Source: an uncultured bacterium (GTDB lineage Bacteria; Verrucomicrobiota; Lentisphaeria; Victivallales; UBA1829). Taken from it: a DNA stretch of 64,000 nt. A model generated the notes under the pieces. The model was not told the origin of the DNA and did no database searches. It saw only the letters and a program-made list of their open reading frames with translations. Positions 42,559 to 50,680 of this stretch are shown here, piece by piece. The DNA lies in contig URKJ01000024.1 in the NCBI GenBank assembly GCA_900548385.1, forward strand, positions 7,908-71,907. The letters run 5' to 3'. Positions within the stretch are counted from its first letter, which is position 1, and every line of letters begins with the position of its first letter. The translations under genes and the position numbers were made by a program.

Positions 42559-45500
42559 ATGTTTAAACCGGCAGGACAAGCGAATTTCCCGCAGATGGAA
42601 CAGGACACTCTCGCGTTCTGGGAACAGAACAACACGTTTGAAAAATCCAAGGAAAACCGGAAAGGCGCTCCGGAATTCATTTTCTACGACGGGCCTCCGT
42701 TCGCCACCGGACTCCCCCACTACGGCCACCTCCTCGCAGGAACCATTAAAGACGTCGTTCCCCGTTATCAGACCATGCGCGGCAAATTCTGCGAACGCGG
42801 ATTCGGCTGGGACTGTCACGGTCTGCCCGTCGAATACGAAATGGAGAAAATGCTCAATCTCTCCGGAAAGCGCGAAATCGAAACATACGGAATCGACAAG
42901 TTCAACGAAGCCTGCCGGGGCATCGTTCTGCGCTATACCAAAGAATGGGAGCAGATCGTCAAACGCATGGGCCGCTGGGTCGATTTCAAAAACGGCTACC
43001 GCACCATGGACCGCGATTACATGGAATCCATCTGGTGGGTCTTCAAACAGCTCTGGGATCAGGGGCTGATCTACGAAGGACACAAAATCCTCCCGTACTG
43101 CTCACGCTGCGCCACGCCGCTCTCCAACTTTGAAGCCAATCAGGGCTATATGGAAGTCGACGATCCGGCAATCACAATCCGTTTCAAAATCGACGGACAG
43201 GAGAACGCCTATTTCCTCGCATGGACCACCACGCCGTGGACCCTGCCCTCCAACATGGCGCTTGCATCCGGTCCCGACATCGACTACGTCAAGGTCAACG
43301 ACAACGGTACATTCTACATCCTTGCGGAATCGCGTCTGGGCGCCTATTACAAAAAGGACGTCCCGCCCGTCGTGGAACGCTGCAAGGGAAAAGACCTTGC
43401 GGGCATGAGTTACGAACCGCTCTTCCCCTATTTCACCGGCAAGAAAGCCGAAGGCGCATTCCGCATGATCAATGCCGACTACGTCAGCACCGAAGACGGT
43501 ACCGGAATCGTTCACATCGCGCCGGGATTCGGTGAAGATGACGCCATCGCCGGAAAAGCGAACGGTATTCCCGAAGTCTGCCCGCTGGATGAAGAGTGCA
43601 AATTTACAAAAGAGATTCCCGATTACGCCGGGCTCTATGTCAAAGATGCGGACAAAGAGATCATCAAGCGTCTGAAAGACGAGGGCAAGCTCGTCCACCG
43701 CGGCACGATCAAGCACAATTATCCGCATTGCTGGCGTGACGATTCCCCGCTGATCTACAAAGCCATCTCCACCTGGTTCGTCCGCATCGACCGCATCAAG
43801 GAAAAAATGCTCAATTCCAATGCGCAGATGTCCTGGGTTCCGGAACACATCAAGGAAGGCCGTTTCGGAAAATGGCTTGAAAATGCGCGTGACTGGGCGA
43901 TCAGCCGCAACCGCTACTGGGGCTGTCCTCTGCCGATCTGGCGCAACAAGGAGACCGGAGAAGCGGTCTGCGTCGGTTCCGTTGCAGAACTGGAAGAGCT
44001 CACCGGCCAGAAAGTCGACGATATTCACAAGCACTTTGTGGACAAACTCACGATCAAATCCAAATCGGGCGCCGTTCTCACCCGCGTTCCCGAAGTTCTC
44101 GACTGCTGGTTTGAAAGCGGCTCCATGCCGTACGCACAGAAGCATTATCCGTTTGACAACAAGGAACACTTTGAACAGAACTTCCCCGCCGACTTCATCG
44201 CGGAAGGACTCGATCAGACCCGCGGCTGGTTCTACACGCTCGTTGTTCTTTCCTCCGCGCTTTTCGGCGAGCCCCCGGCGAAAAACGTCATCGTCAACGG
44301 TCTGATTCTGGCGGAAGACGGACAGAAGATGTCCAAGCGCAAAAAGAACTATCCCGATCCGAGCGATGTCATCGACACCTACGGAGCCGATGCGCTGCGT
44401 CTGTTCCTGCTCGGATCCCCCGTCGTGCGCGCCGAGGACCTCAAATTCTCCGAAGAAGGGATCAAAGAGGTTCTGCGCGGCGTCATGCTTCCGATCTGGA
44501 ACGCATACAGTTTCTTCACGACCTATGCGAACGTCGACAACTGGGAACCGCCGGAAGGCGAACTCAAAGCGCCGGAAAATCCCGCCAATCCGCTGGACCG
44601 CTGGATTCTTTCCTCCCTCTCCGACATGGTCACGGAAATCCGCGAGGCGATGGATTCCTATCACCTCCAGAAAGCCGCCAACCGGTTTGAAAAATTCGTC
44701 GAAGACCTGACCAACTGGTACATCCGCCGCAGCCGCCGCCGTTTCTGGAAGAGCCAGAACGACACCGACAAGCTCGATGCCTATTCGACGCTTTATTATG
44801 TGCTGATCACGTTCACGAAATGCGCCGCCCCGTTCATTCCGTACATCACGGAAGAGATCTACCGCGCACTCCGCACGGACAACATGCCGGAATCGGTTCA
44901 CCTCTGCGACTATCCGGATGCCGTGACTATCCGCGACACCCGGCTCGAAAAACAGATGGAGAGCACGATGAACGCGGTCTCTCTCGGCCGTTTCCTGCGT
45001 ACTCAGCGCAACCTGAAAATCCGTCAGCCGCTCGCAAAAGCGATCCTCGTGGCGGCGGATCCCGACGTGCGGGCAATGCTCACCGAAACCGCCGACATCA
45101 TCTCCGAAGAACTGAACGTCAAGCAGATTCTTGTGCAGGACTCCGATTCCAGCCTTGTCGATCTCTCCGCGAAAGCGAACTTCAAGGCTCTCGGACCGAA
45201 ACTCGGACCGAAGATGAAAACCGCGGCGGCAGCCATCGCCAAGCTCACCCATGCGCAGATCGGCGATCTGGAACACGGCGGATCGTTCGATCTCGAACTC
45301 GGAGACGGAACCTCCATTGCGATCACGGCGGCGGACCTCAGCATCAACCGCGCGGAAAAACCGGGCGTTACGGTCGCGACCGAACACGGCATCACGCTGG
45401 CGCTGGACACGGAACTGACACACGAACTGATTCTGGAAGGCATCGCCCGCGAATTCGTCAGCAAAGTACAGAACATGCGCAAAGAGGCCGGACTCGAAGT

Positions 45501-45690
45501 CTCCGACCGCATCACGCTCCGTTATCAGGCTCAGGACGCCATCGTGCAGGAAGCCGTTGCCGCATTCGGCGATTACATTTCCAATGAAACACTCGCAACC
45601 GCCATCGTCTCCGGAGAAGCTGCGTCCGCGCTGAAGACCTCGGAAGAGGACCTCAACGGGCACATGACGAAGATCGCTCTTGCAAAGTAA
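42559..45690 (+). CDS. ileS: Isoleucyl-tRNA synthetase
   Basis: Class I synthetase charging tRNA-Ile; 1043 residues. The HIGH-type motif PHYGH (about residues 53-57), the editing-domain CP1 insert with TTPWTLPSN, the KMSKRKKNYPDP signature (from residue 590) and the tRNA anticodon-binding helices (NWYIRRSRRRFW) are present. The ATGLPHYGHLLAGTIKD form and the lack of a C-terminal zinc finger match the eukaryote-like (IleS2) type found in several bacterial phyla. It is followed 16 bases later by trpS on the same strand. Confidence 0.97.
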   Translation: MFKPAGQANFPQMEQDTLAFWEQNNTFEKSKENRKGAPEFIFYDGPPFATGLPHYGHLLAGTIKDVVPRYQTMRGKFCERGFGWDCHGLPVEYEMEKMLNLSGKREIETYGIDKFNEACRGIVLRYTKEWEQIVKRMGRWVDFKNGYRTMDRDYMESIWWVFKQLWDQGLIYEGHKILPYCSRCATPLSNFEANQGYMEVDDPAITIRFKIDGQENAYFLAWTTTPWTLPSNMALASGPDIDYVKVNDNGTFYILAESRLGAYYKKDVPPVVERCKGKDLAGMSYEPLFPYFTGKKAEGAFRMINADYVSTEDGTGIVHIAPGFGEDDAIAGKANGIPEVCPLDEECKFTKEIPDYAGLYVKDADKEIIKRLKDEGKLVHRGTIKHNYPHCWRDDSPLIYKAISTWFVRIDRIKEKMLNSNAQMSWVPEHIKEGRFGKWLENARDWAISRNRYWGCPLPIWRNKETGEAVCVGSVAELEELTGQKVDDIHKHFVDKLTIKSKSGAVLTRVPEVLDCWFESGSMPYAQKHYPFDNKEHFEQNFPADFIAEGLDQTRGWFYTLVVLSSALFGEPPAKNVIVNGLILAEDGQKMSKRKKNYPDPSDVIDTYGADALRLFLLGSPVVRAEDLKFSEEGIKEVLRGVMLPIWNAYSFFTTYANVDNWEPPEGELKAPENPANPLDRWILSSLSDMVTEIREAMDSYHLQKAANRFEKFVEDLTNWYIRRSRRRFWKSQNDTDKLDAYSTLYYVLITFTKCAAPFIPYITEEIYRALRTDNMPESVHLCDYPDAVTIRDTRLEKQMESTMNAVSLGRFLRTQRNLKIRQPLAKAILVAADPDVRAMLTETADIISEELNVKQILVQDSDSSLVDLSAKANFKALGPKLGPKMKTAAAAIAKLTHAQIGDLEHGGSFDLELGDGTSIAITAADLSINRAEKPGVTVATEHGITLALDTELTHELILEGIAREFVSKVQNMRKEAGLEVSDRITLRYQAQDAIVQEAVAAFGDYISNETLATAIVSGEAASALKTSEEDLNGHMTKIALAK

Positions 45691-45706
45691 CAGAAAGGTA
45701 TCAGTC

Positions 45707-46678
45707 ATGAAACGCATTCTGACAGGAATCCAGCCGTCGGGCATCCCGCACATCGGCAACTATTTCGGAGCGATGAAACAATGTATCGACCTCCAGAACG
45801 GAAACGAGGGCGAATGTTTCCTCTTCATCGCCGATTATCATTCGATGACCACGAACCCGAAACCGGAAGACCTCAAAAACCGGATCGAACGCCTTGCAGT
45901 CGATTTTCTCGCCTGCGGGATCGACCCGGAGAAAACCGTGTTTTTCCGCCAGTCCGATGTGCCGGAAGTCTGCGAACTTACCTGGATCCTCAACTGTCTC
46001 ACCGGACTCGGTTTCCTGGAACGCGCCCACAGTTACAAAGACAAGGTCGCCAAGGGTTTCCAGCCCAACAACGGCCTCTTCTCCTATCCGGTCCTGATGG
46101 CGTCCGACATCCTGATTTACCAGTCGGATCTCGTTCCGGTCGGCAAGGATCAGAAACAGCACTTGGAAATGACCCGCGACATCGGGATCAAATTCAATCA
46201 GACTTACGGCGACACGTTCACCATTCCCGAAGAGAAAATCAGCAGCAGCGTTGCCGTGATCCCCGGACTCGACGGACAGAAAATGTCCAAAAGCTACAAC
46301 AACACGATCGAAATTTTCGGTGAAGAAAAGCCCATGCGGAAAAAATTCATGTCGATCAAGACCGACTCCAAAGGCATGGACGAGCCGAAAGATCCCGACA
46401 CCTGTTCGATCTTCCAGCTTTATAAACTGTTCGCCTCCCCTGCTCAGCAGGAGGAAATGCGTGCGAAGTATCTTGCGGGCGGCTACGGCTACGGGCATGC
46501 CAAACAGGCGCTGTTTGAAGCCTATCTGGAGTTTTTCGCCCCGATGCGCAAACGCCGCGAGGAGCTTCTGGCAAACATGGATTACGTTCATGCGATCCTC
46601 AAAGCCGGCGGCGAACGTGCCCGTGCCGAAGCAAGCCGGACCATGGACACCGTCCGCAAGCGCGTCGGACTGCGCTGA
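45707..46678 (+). CDS. trpS: Tryptophanyl-tRNA synthetase
   Basis: Class I synthetase, 323 residues, typical bacterial length. The HIGH-type motif is PHIGN (residues 14-18) and the catalytic loop is KMSKS (residues 192-196). SDVPEV and GKDQKQHLEMTRD segments are characteristic. AGAAAGG precedes the ATG at 45707; an upstream in-frame codon lies within the ileS end and is not used. Cotranscription with ileS is likely. Confidence 0.97.
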   Translation: MKRILTGIQPSGIPHIGNYFGAMKQCIDLQNGNEGECFLFIADYHSMTTNPKPEDLKNRIERLAVDFLACGIDPEKTVFFRQSDVPEVCELTWILNCLTGLGFLERAHSYKDKVAKGFQPNNGLFSYPVLMASDILIYQSDLVPVGKDQKQHLEMTRDIGIKFNQTYGDTFTIPEEKISSSVAVIPGLDGQKMSKSYNNTIEIFGEEKPMRKKFMSIKTDSKGMDEPKDPDTCSIFQLYKLFASPAQQEEMRAKYLAGGYGYGHAKQALFEAYLEFFAPMRKRREELLANMDYVHAILKAGGERARAEASRTMDTVRKRVGLR

Positions 46679-46726
46679 GGCGGCATACGGAAAAATAACG
46701 GGCCTCTGTTTTGCCTTCCGTTTTCC

Positions 46727-46757
46727 GGCGGATCTTCCCCATCCGCCGCTTTCCCCC
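46727..46757 (+). terminator. Possible terminator after trpS
   Basis: GGCGGAT (46727-46733) pairs with ATCCGCC (46741-46747), followed by a pyrimidine run with only three T residues. Weak. Confidence 0.4.
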
Positions 46758-46852
46758 CAGAAAACGGAACCGAAATCGGGTCATTCATAAACGGAATCAA
46801 CCGCCGCAAAACGGCGGGACTGAGCAAACACAAAATATGTAAGGAGAAGGAG

Positions 46853-47767
46853 ATGAAGCTTTCATCGCTTTTGAATCAAAACCTGATCTTTTTCAATCTC
46901 GAAGGGTCCAACCGCTCCGAGCTCTACACAAACCTCCTGACCAAAATGTCACGGGTCGTCCGACTCCCGCTCTCCCCGGCGGTCGCCGCACGGGAGATGA
47001 TCGAACGGGAAGAGGCGCACGGCATCACCTATGATACCGGTCTTGCATTTCCCCACATGCGTCACGCCGAGCTGCAGGATCTCGATATCGGTATCGGCAT
47101 TCTGAAAACTCCGGTGAAACTGCAGGAAAATGACAAGGCGGAGACCCGTCTCATCATCTGCTGCACGATCTCGGAAACGACTTCCGTCATCTATTTGAAA
47201 GCGCTTGCCGCGTTCTCCAAATACCTGTTGACTCATCCGGACGGCATGGACAAACTGGTTTCCTCCCAGACTCCGCAGGGGTTCATCAACACCCTGAATG
47301 CGGAGAAAGTCGAAGTCAAGCACACACTGACCGCGGAAGACGTCATGCTCAAAAATCCGCGAGTCGTCAAGCCGGAAGATACTCTCTGTTCCGCTCTCGA
47401 CATTCTTGCCGAAGAGAAACGCCGGGAAATCCCGGTGGTGGATGACAACGGCGTCATTCAGGGAATCATTTCCTGTGAAGATATTATCCGCCGGGCGATC
47501 CCGGAATATATCATGATGCTGGAAAACCTGACGTTCATCAATCAGTTTGAACCATTTGAAGCCCTGCTCAAAGAAGAGCGGAAACTTCTGGTGAAAGACG
47601 TTATGACCGAACTGCGTTACACAGTGGCGCCGGATGTTCCGCTGTTCCAGCTGACGGTGAATATCGTCAAAAACGCCCTGCCCTCTCTGATGGTGGTCGG
47701 GAAAGACCGTAAACTGCTTGGTGTAATCACCTACATCGAACTCGTAACCAATGTACTTCGAGGCTGA
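46853..47767 (+). CDS. PTS EIIA (PtsN-like) protein fused to two CBS domains
   Basis: A 304-residue regulatory protein. Residues about 5-150 form an EIIA-fructose/nitrogen-type domain with phospho-acceptor His68 in GLAFPHMRH. Residues about 158-215 (VMLKNPRVVKPEDT) and 245-300 (VMTELRYTVAPDV) are CBS adenosyl-nucleotide sensors. No EIIB/EIIC is nearby, so it probably regulates rather than transports. The next gene, a NhaD/ArsB-type permease, starts six bases later, implying that the EIIA-CBS protein controls it. AAGGAGAAGGAG precedes the start. Confidence 0.88.
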   Translation: MKLSSLLNQNLIFFNLEGSNRSELYTNLLTKMSRVVRLPLSPAVAAREMIEREEAHGITYDTGLAFPHMRHAELQDLDIGIGILKTPVKLQENDKAETRLIICCTISETTSVIYLKALAAFSKYLLTHPDGMDKLVSSQTPQGFINTLNAEKVEVKHTLTAEDVMLKNPRVVKPEDTLCSALDILAEEKRREIPVVDDNGVIQGIISCEDIIRRAIPEYIMMLENLTFINQFEPFEALLKEERKLLVKDVMTELRYTVAPDVPLFQLTVNIVKNALPSLMVVGKDRKLLGVITYIELVTNVLRG

Positions 47768-47773
47768 TTTCTA

Positions 47774-49300
47774 ATGTTGACTTTGTTTTCTCTGACTACT
47801 CCCATGCTCGCGACCGTTGCGGAAGCCCCGTCGGCGTTCAAATTCTGGGCGGCTGCGGCAATTTTCATTATCACTTTCGTTGCAATCGCAACGGAAAAAA
47901 TCCACAAAACAGCTTGCGTGCTCGTTGGTTCCGCGCTGATGCTCCTGTTCGTTCTCCCTGCCGGGCATGAAGCTCCGGCTCCGGAAAAACAACTCCCCGC
48001 CGCAGTTCAGCAGGCGGTTTCCGCACAGACGGGAACTCCGGAAAAAGCGGAACTCAAGCTCAAACAGCAAACTGTCGCTCCGGCTGCAGCCGCTCAGGAC
48101 CCGGAACTTCAAAAAGCAGCAAAAAAGTACAACGCACTTGACAACTATTCCAAATATGTCAACTTCGATGTGATCTTCACGCTCGCCGGAATGATGGTGC
48201 TGGTCAACATCCTGAGCAAAACCGGACTCTTCCAGTACATCGCAATCAAAGCGGTAAAACTCGCGCGCGGCTATCCGGCGCGCACCATGATCCTGCTTGT
48301 CATGGCAACCGCGTTCCTGTCCGCATTTCTCGACAACGTAACCACAGTTCTGCTGGTGGTTCCGGTGACATTCGTCGTGGCGTCTCAGATGAAAGTTTCG
48401 CCGGTTCCGTTCATCATGGCGGAAACTCTGGCGTCGAACATCGGCGGCACGGCGACTCTGATCGGTGACCCGCCGAACCTGATTATCGGCTCCATGGTCG
48501 GACTCAACTTCATGGCGTTTCTCATCAATCTTGCTCCGTTCATTCTGCTGATCCTGATTGCCTACTGTCTCGTCCTCTTCCTCTACTACGGGAAAAAAAT
48601 GTCGGTGACGGTGGAACAGCGGGCGCGCATTATGGAAATGGATGAAAGTCAGTCGATCACGGACTCCTCCACGCTCAAGAAAGCAGGCACAATCATGATT
48701 TTGACTATCTGCGGCTTCCTTGTGCATGGCGTATTCGGAATTCAGCCGTCGGTCGTGGCGATGACCGGCGCAGCGGTATGCCTTGCAGTCTGCAAAGTGA
48801 ACGTCGATCAGATGTTGGAGAAGATCGAATGGGGAACCCTGTTCTTCTTCCTCGGACTCTTCATCATCGTGGAAGGAGCGGACTATGCGGGCGTAATGAC
48901 GAAAGTCGGCAGCTATCTCCAGTTCACGGCGAACTGGCATCCGCTGGCGATCATTCTGACGCTCATGTGGATCTGCGGTCTCGCAGTGGCAATGATCAAC
49001 AACGTCTCCTTCACCGCTGTTGCGGTAACAATCATCGTGGCGTTCCTGAAAACTCTGCCGGAATTCCAGGCGTCGGTCCCTCTCCAGCATCTGCTGTGGT
49101 GGGGTGTTGCCCTTGCGCTCTGCCTCGGCGGTAACTTCACGCTCTACGGAGCCGCCGCCAATCTTGTGGTCGCCGGGCTCGCCCAGCAATCCGGACATAA
49201 GGTCAATTTCAAGCTGTTTGCGACCTATGGTGTTCCGGTTACGGTTTGCGCGCTGATCGCCTCGTCGATCTACATCTCAATCCGTTACTTTTGCCTGTAA
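47774..49300 (+). CDS. Ion transporter superfamily permease (NhaD/ArsB/SLC13-like)
   Basis: A 508-residue inner-membrane permease of the ion-transporter superfamily with about eleven hydrophobic segments. The conserved hairpins FLSAFLDNVTTVLLVVP and ASNIGGTATLIGDPPNLIIG, and later NNVSFTAVAV, are typical of NhaD Na+/H+ antiporters and relatives. An unusual hydrophilic insert rich in Ala, Gln and Lys (about residues 57-125) follows the second helix. The plastid-type NhaD fits a Na+-based economy, but a carboxylate or arsenite substrate is possible. It is coupled to the EIIA-CBS gene. Confidence 0.85.
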   Translation: MLTLFSLTTPMLATVAEAPSAFKFWAAAAIFIITFVAIATEKIHKTACVLVGSALMLLFVLPAGHEAPAPEKQLPAAVQQAVSAQTGTPEKAELKLKQQTVAPAAAAQDPELQKAAKKYNALDNYSKYVNFDVIFTLAGMMVLVNILSKTGLFQYIAIKAVKLARGYPARTMILLVMATAFLSAFLDNVTTVLLVVPVTFVVASQMKVSPVPFIMAETLASNIGGTATLIGDPPNLIIGSMVGLNFMAFLINLAPFILLILIAYCLVLFLYYGKKMSVTVEQRARIMEMDESQSITDSSTLKKAGTIMILTICGFLVHGVFGIQPSVVAMTGAAVCLAVCKVNVDQMLEKIEWGTLFFFLGLFIIVEGADYAGVMTKVGSYLQFTANWHPLAIILTLMWICGLAVAMINNVSFTAVAVTIIVAFLKTLPEFQASVPLQHLLWWGVALALCLGGNFTLYGAAANLVVAGLAQQSGHKVNFKLFATYGVPVTVCALIASSIYISIRYFCL

Positions 49301-49320
49301 CAACTTTTGCATACAGCACA

Positions 49321-49363
49321 CAGGCGGCTTTCCCGGGTTCCGGGAAAGCCGCCTGTCCTTTTT
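49321..49363 (+). terminator. Strong terminator after the permease gene
   Basis: A 15-base stem (CAGGCGGCTTTCCCG and complement, 49321-49335 with 49341-49355) is followed by TCCTTTTT. Confidence 0.9.
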
Positions 49364-49414
49364 AAATTTCCTCCGGATAAACCAATTCTGTCAACAATAC
49401 GGCTTCCTGTTATC

Positions 49415-49436
49415 AATGGTCATATAATGGTTATAT
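49415..49436 (+). repeat. Two tandem 11-bp repeats upstream of the GntR promoter
   Basis: AATGGTCATAT is followed directly by AATGGTTATAT (one mismatch), 39 bases upstream of the -35 box. Tandem half sites at this distance could bind a regulator such as the adjacent gene's own product. Function inferred. Confidence 0.4.
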
Positions 49437-49474
49437 ATCATCTTATTTTTATTTAAATTTCCAGACGTGAGTCG

Positions 49475-49503
49475 TTGACAAAAAAACGGTTTTATAGTAT
49501 AAT
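49475..49503 (+). promoter_or_regulatory. Consensus sigma70 promoter of the GntR-type regulator
   Basis: TTGACA (49475-49480), a 17-base spacer and TATAAT (49498-49503), 37 bases upstream of the start codon. Confidence 0.85.
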
Positions 49504-49540
49504 TAATTACAGAAACCTATTGTTCAGGATTGAAAAACGT

Positions 49541-50650
49541 ATGGATATCGAATCTGTCAGCAAAAATAAAAACGAAATCGTTTACCACTCACTGCTGGAG
49601 GAAATCCGCAACGGACTGCTCCCGGCGGGAACGCGCCTTCCCAGCGAACGGGAACTGGCGGATCAATACGCCTGTTCCAGAATCACCGTCCGCAGCGCAT
49701 TGGAAAAACTCGGAAAAAAGCAGGTCATCCGGCGGATTCAGGGAAACGGAACATTCGTAAACGGCATTGATACCATTGCCTCAAACGATTTCCGTGTCGG
49801 CCTGATTCTGGACGCAGAGGAAGATGAACTTTATAACGACCCCTGGCTCTCGGAACTGCTGTACGGCATGATCTCCGCCGGACGGAAACAGCCGTTCACG
49901 ATCAGCGTCATTCCCGTTGCCGGAAAAGAGGATATTGTGATCTCTCTGCGAAACCGCGGACAATCCCTGCATGATTACAACGGTTTCATTGCCGCCCGGA
50001 ATCTTTCGGAAGACGAAATCGAAATCCTGAGCACGGTCGGGCTTCCGTTCGTACTGCTCCAGAACGAAATACAGAAACACATCCACTCCTATGTCGCCAT
50101 CGACAATGCCAAGGGCGCTTATCTGGCGGCATGCCATCTGCTGGCGATCGGCTGCCGGCATGTCTTTTTCATGCTGCCGAAAGATTCCCCTCAGTATTCC
50201 GACCGGATCAGAGGATTTCAAAAAGCCCTGCTCGAATTCGGAAGACCCGCCGCTCTGGAAAATTTCATCCTCCCCGTCACAAAAGATGATTGCGCGGATG
50301 CGGAACGGATCATCAACAGAATGCTGGCGCGTAAAACGACATTCGACGGCTTGCTGCTCGGTACAGACGGATGCGCTTACAGCGTCGTCATGGCTCTCCG
50401 CAAACATTCGCTCCGGGTGCCGGAAGACATTTCCGTCATCATGTGGGACGATTTTCCATGGGTTTCAAAGGCTCTCCGTCTTCCTCTCACGGTCGTGCGT
50501 CAACCGTTCCGGGAACAAATCGTTTCCGCCATTGATATTCTGCTGTCCCAAAGAAGAATGCCGCGCCATTCCGCCATTCAAAGAATCATCCAGCCATCTC
50601 TGCTCGTGCGCTGTTCGACACGGACCCGCACAGTGGCGGAAGGTTATTAA
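49541..50650 (+). CDS. GntR-type HTH regulator with LacI-type sugar-binding domain
   Basis: A 369-residue repressor-like protein of the AraR type. Residues about 10-75 form a GntR winged helix (YHSLLEEIRNGLLPAGTRLPSERELADQ, spread over 28 residues, then CSRITVRSALEKL). From about 85 a periplasmic-binding-protein-like LacI effector domain follows (FRVGLILDAEEDE, YVAIDNAKGAYLAACHLLAIGCRH). It probably controls the neighbouring secreted glycosidase operon in response to its sugar product. The ATG at 49541 has AGGA upstream; an in-frame TTG at 49475 coincides with the -35 box and is rejected. Confidence 0.9.
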   Translation: MDIESVSKNKNEIVYHSLLEEIRNGLLPAGTRLPSERELADQYACSRITVRSALEKLGKKQVIRRIQGNGTFVNGIDTIASNDFRVGLILDAEEDELYNDPWLSELLYGMISAGRKQPFTISVIPVAGKEDIVISLRNRGQSLHDYNGFIAARNLSEDEIEILSTVGLPFVLLQNEIQKHIHSYVAIDNAKGAYLAACHLLAIGCRHVFFMLPKDSPQYSDRIRGFQKALLEFGRPAALENFILPVTKDDCADAERIINRMLARKTTFDGLLLGTDGCAYSVVMALRKHSLRVPEDISVIMWDDFPWVSKALRLPLTVVRQPFREQIVSAIDILLSQRRMPRHSAIQRIIQPSLLVRCSTRTRTVAEGY

Positions 50651-50680
50651 ACAAACGATAAAGACTGGAAGGACAAGATT

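Noticed and set aside
43102..45759. An 885-codon open frame antisense to ileS
   Set aside because: It mirrors the codon pattern of a certain gene on the other strand, starts and ends without signals, and shows no recognisable domain; GC-rich genes often leave such shadows.
47771..49198. A 475-codon frame antisense to the permease gene
   Set aside because: Extremely rich in His, Arg, Asp and Glu as expected from reading membrane codons backwards; no signals.
49475..49540. Upstream TTG start for the GntR-type regulator
   Set aside because: The TTG is part of the -35 promoter box, so it cannot be transcribed from that promoter.
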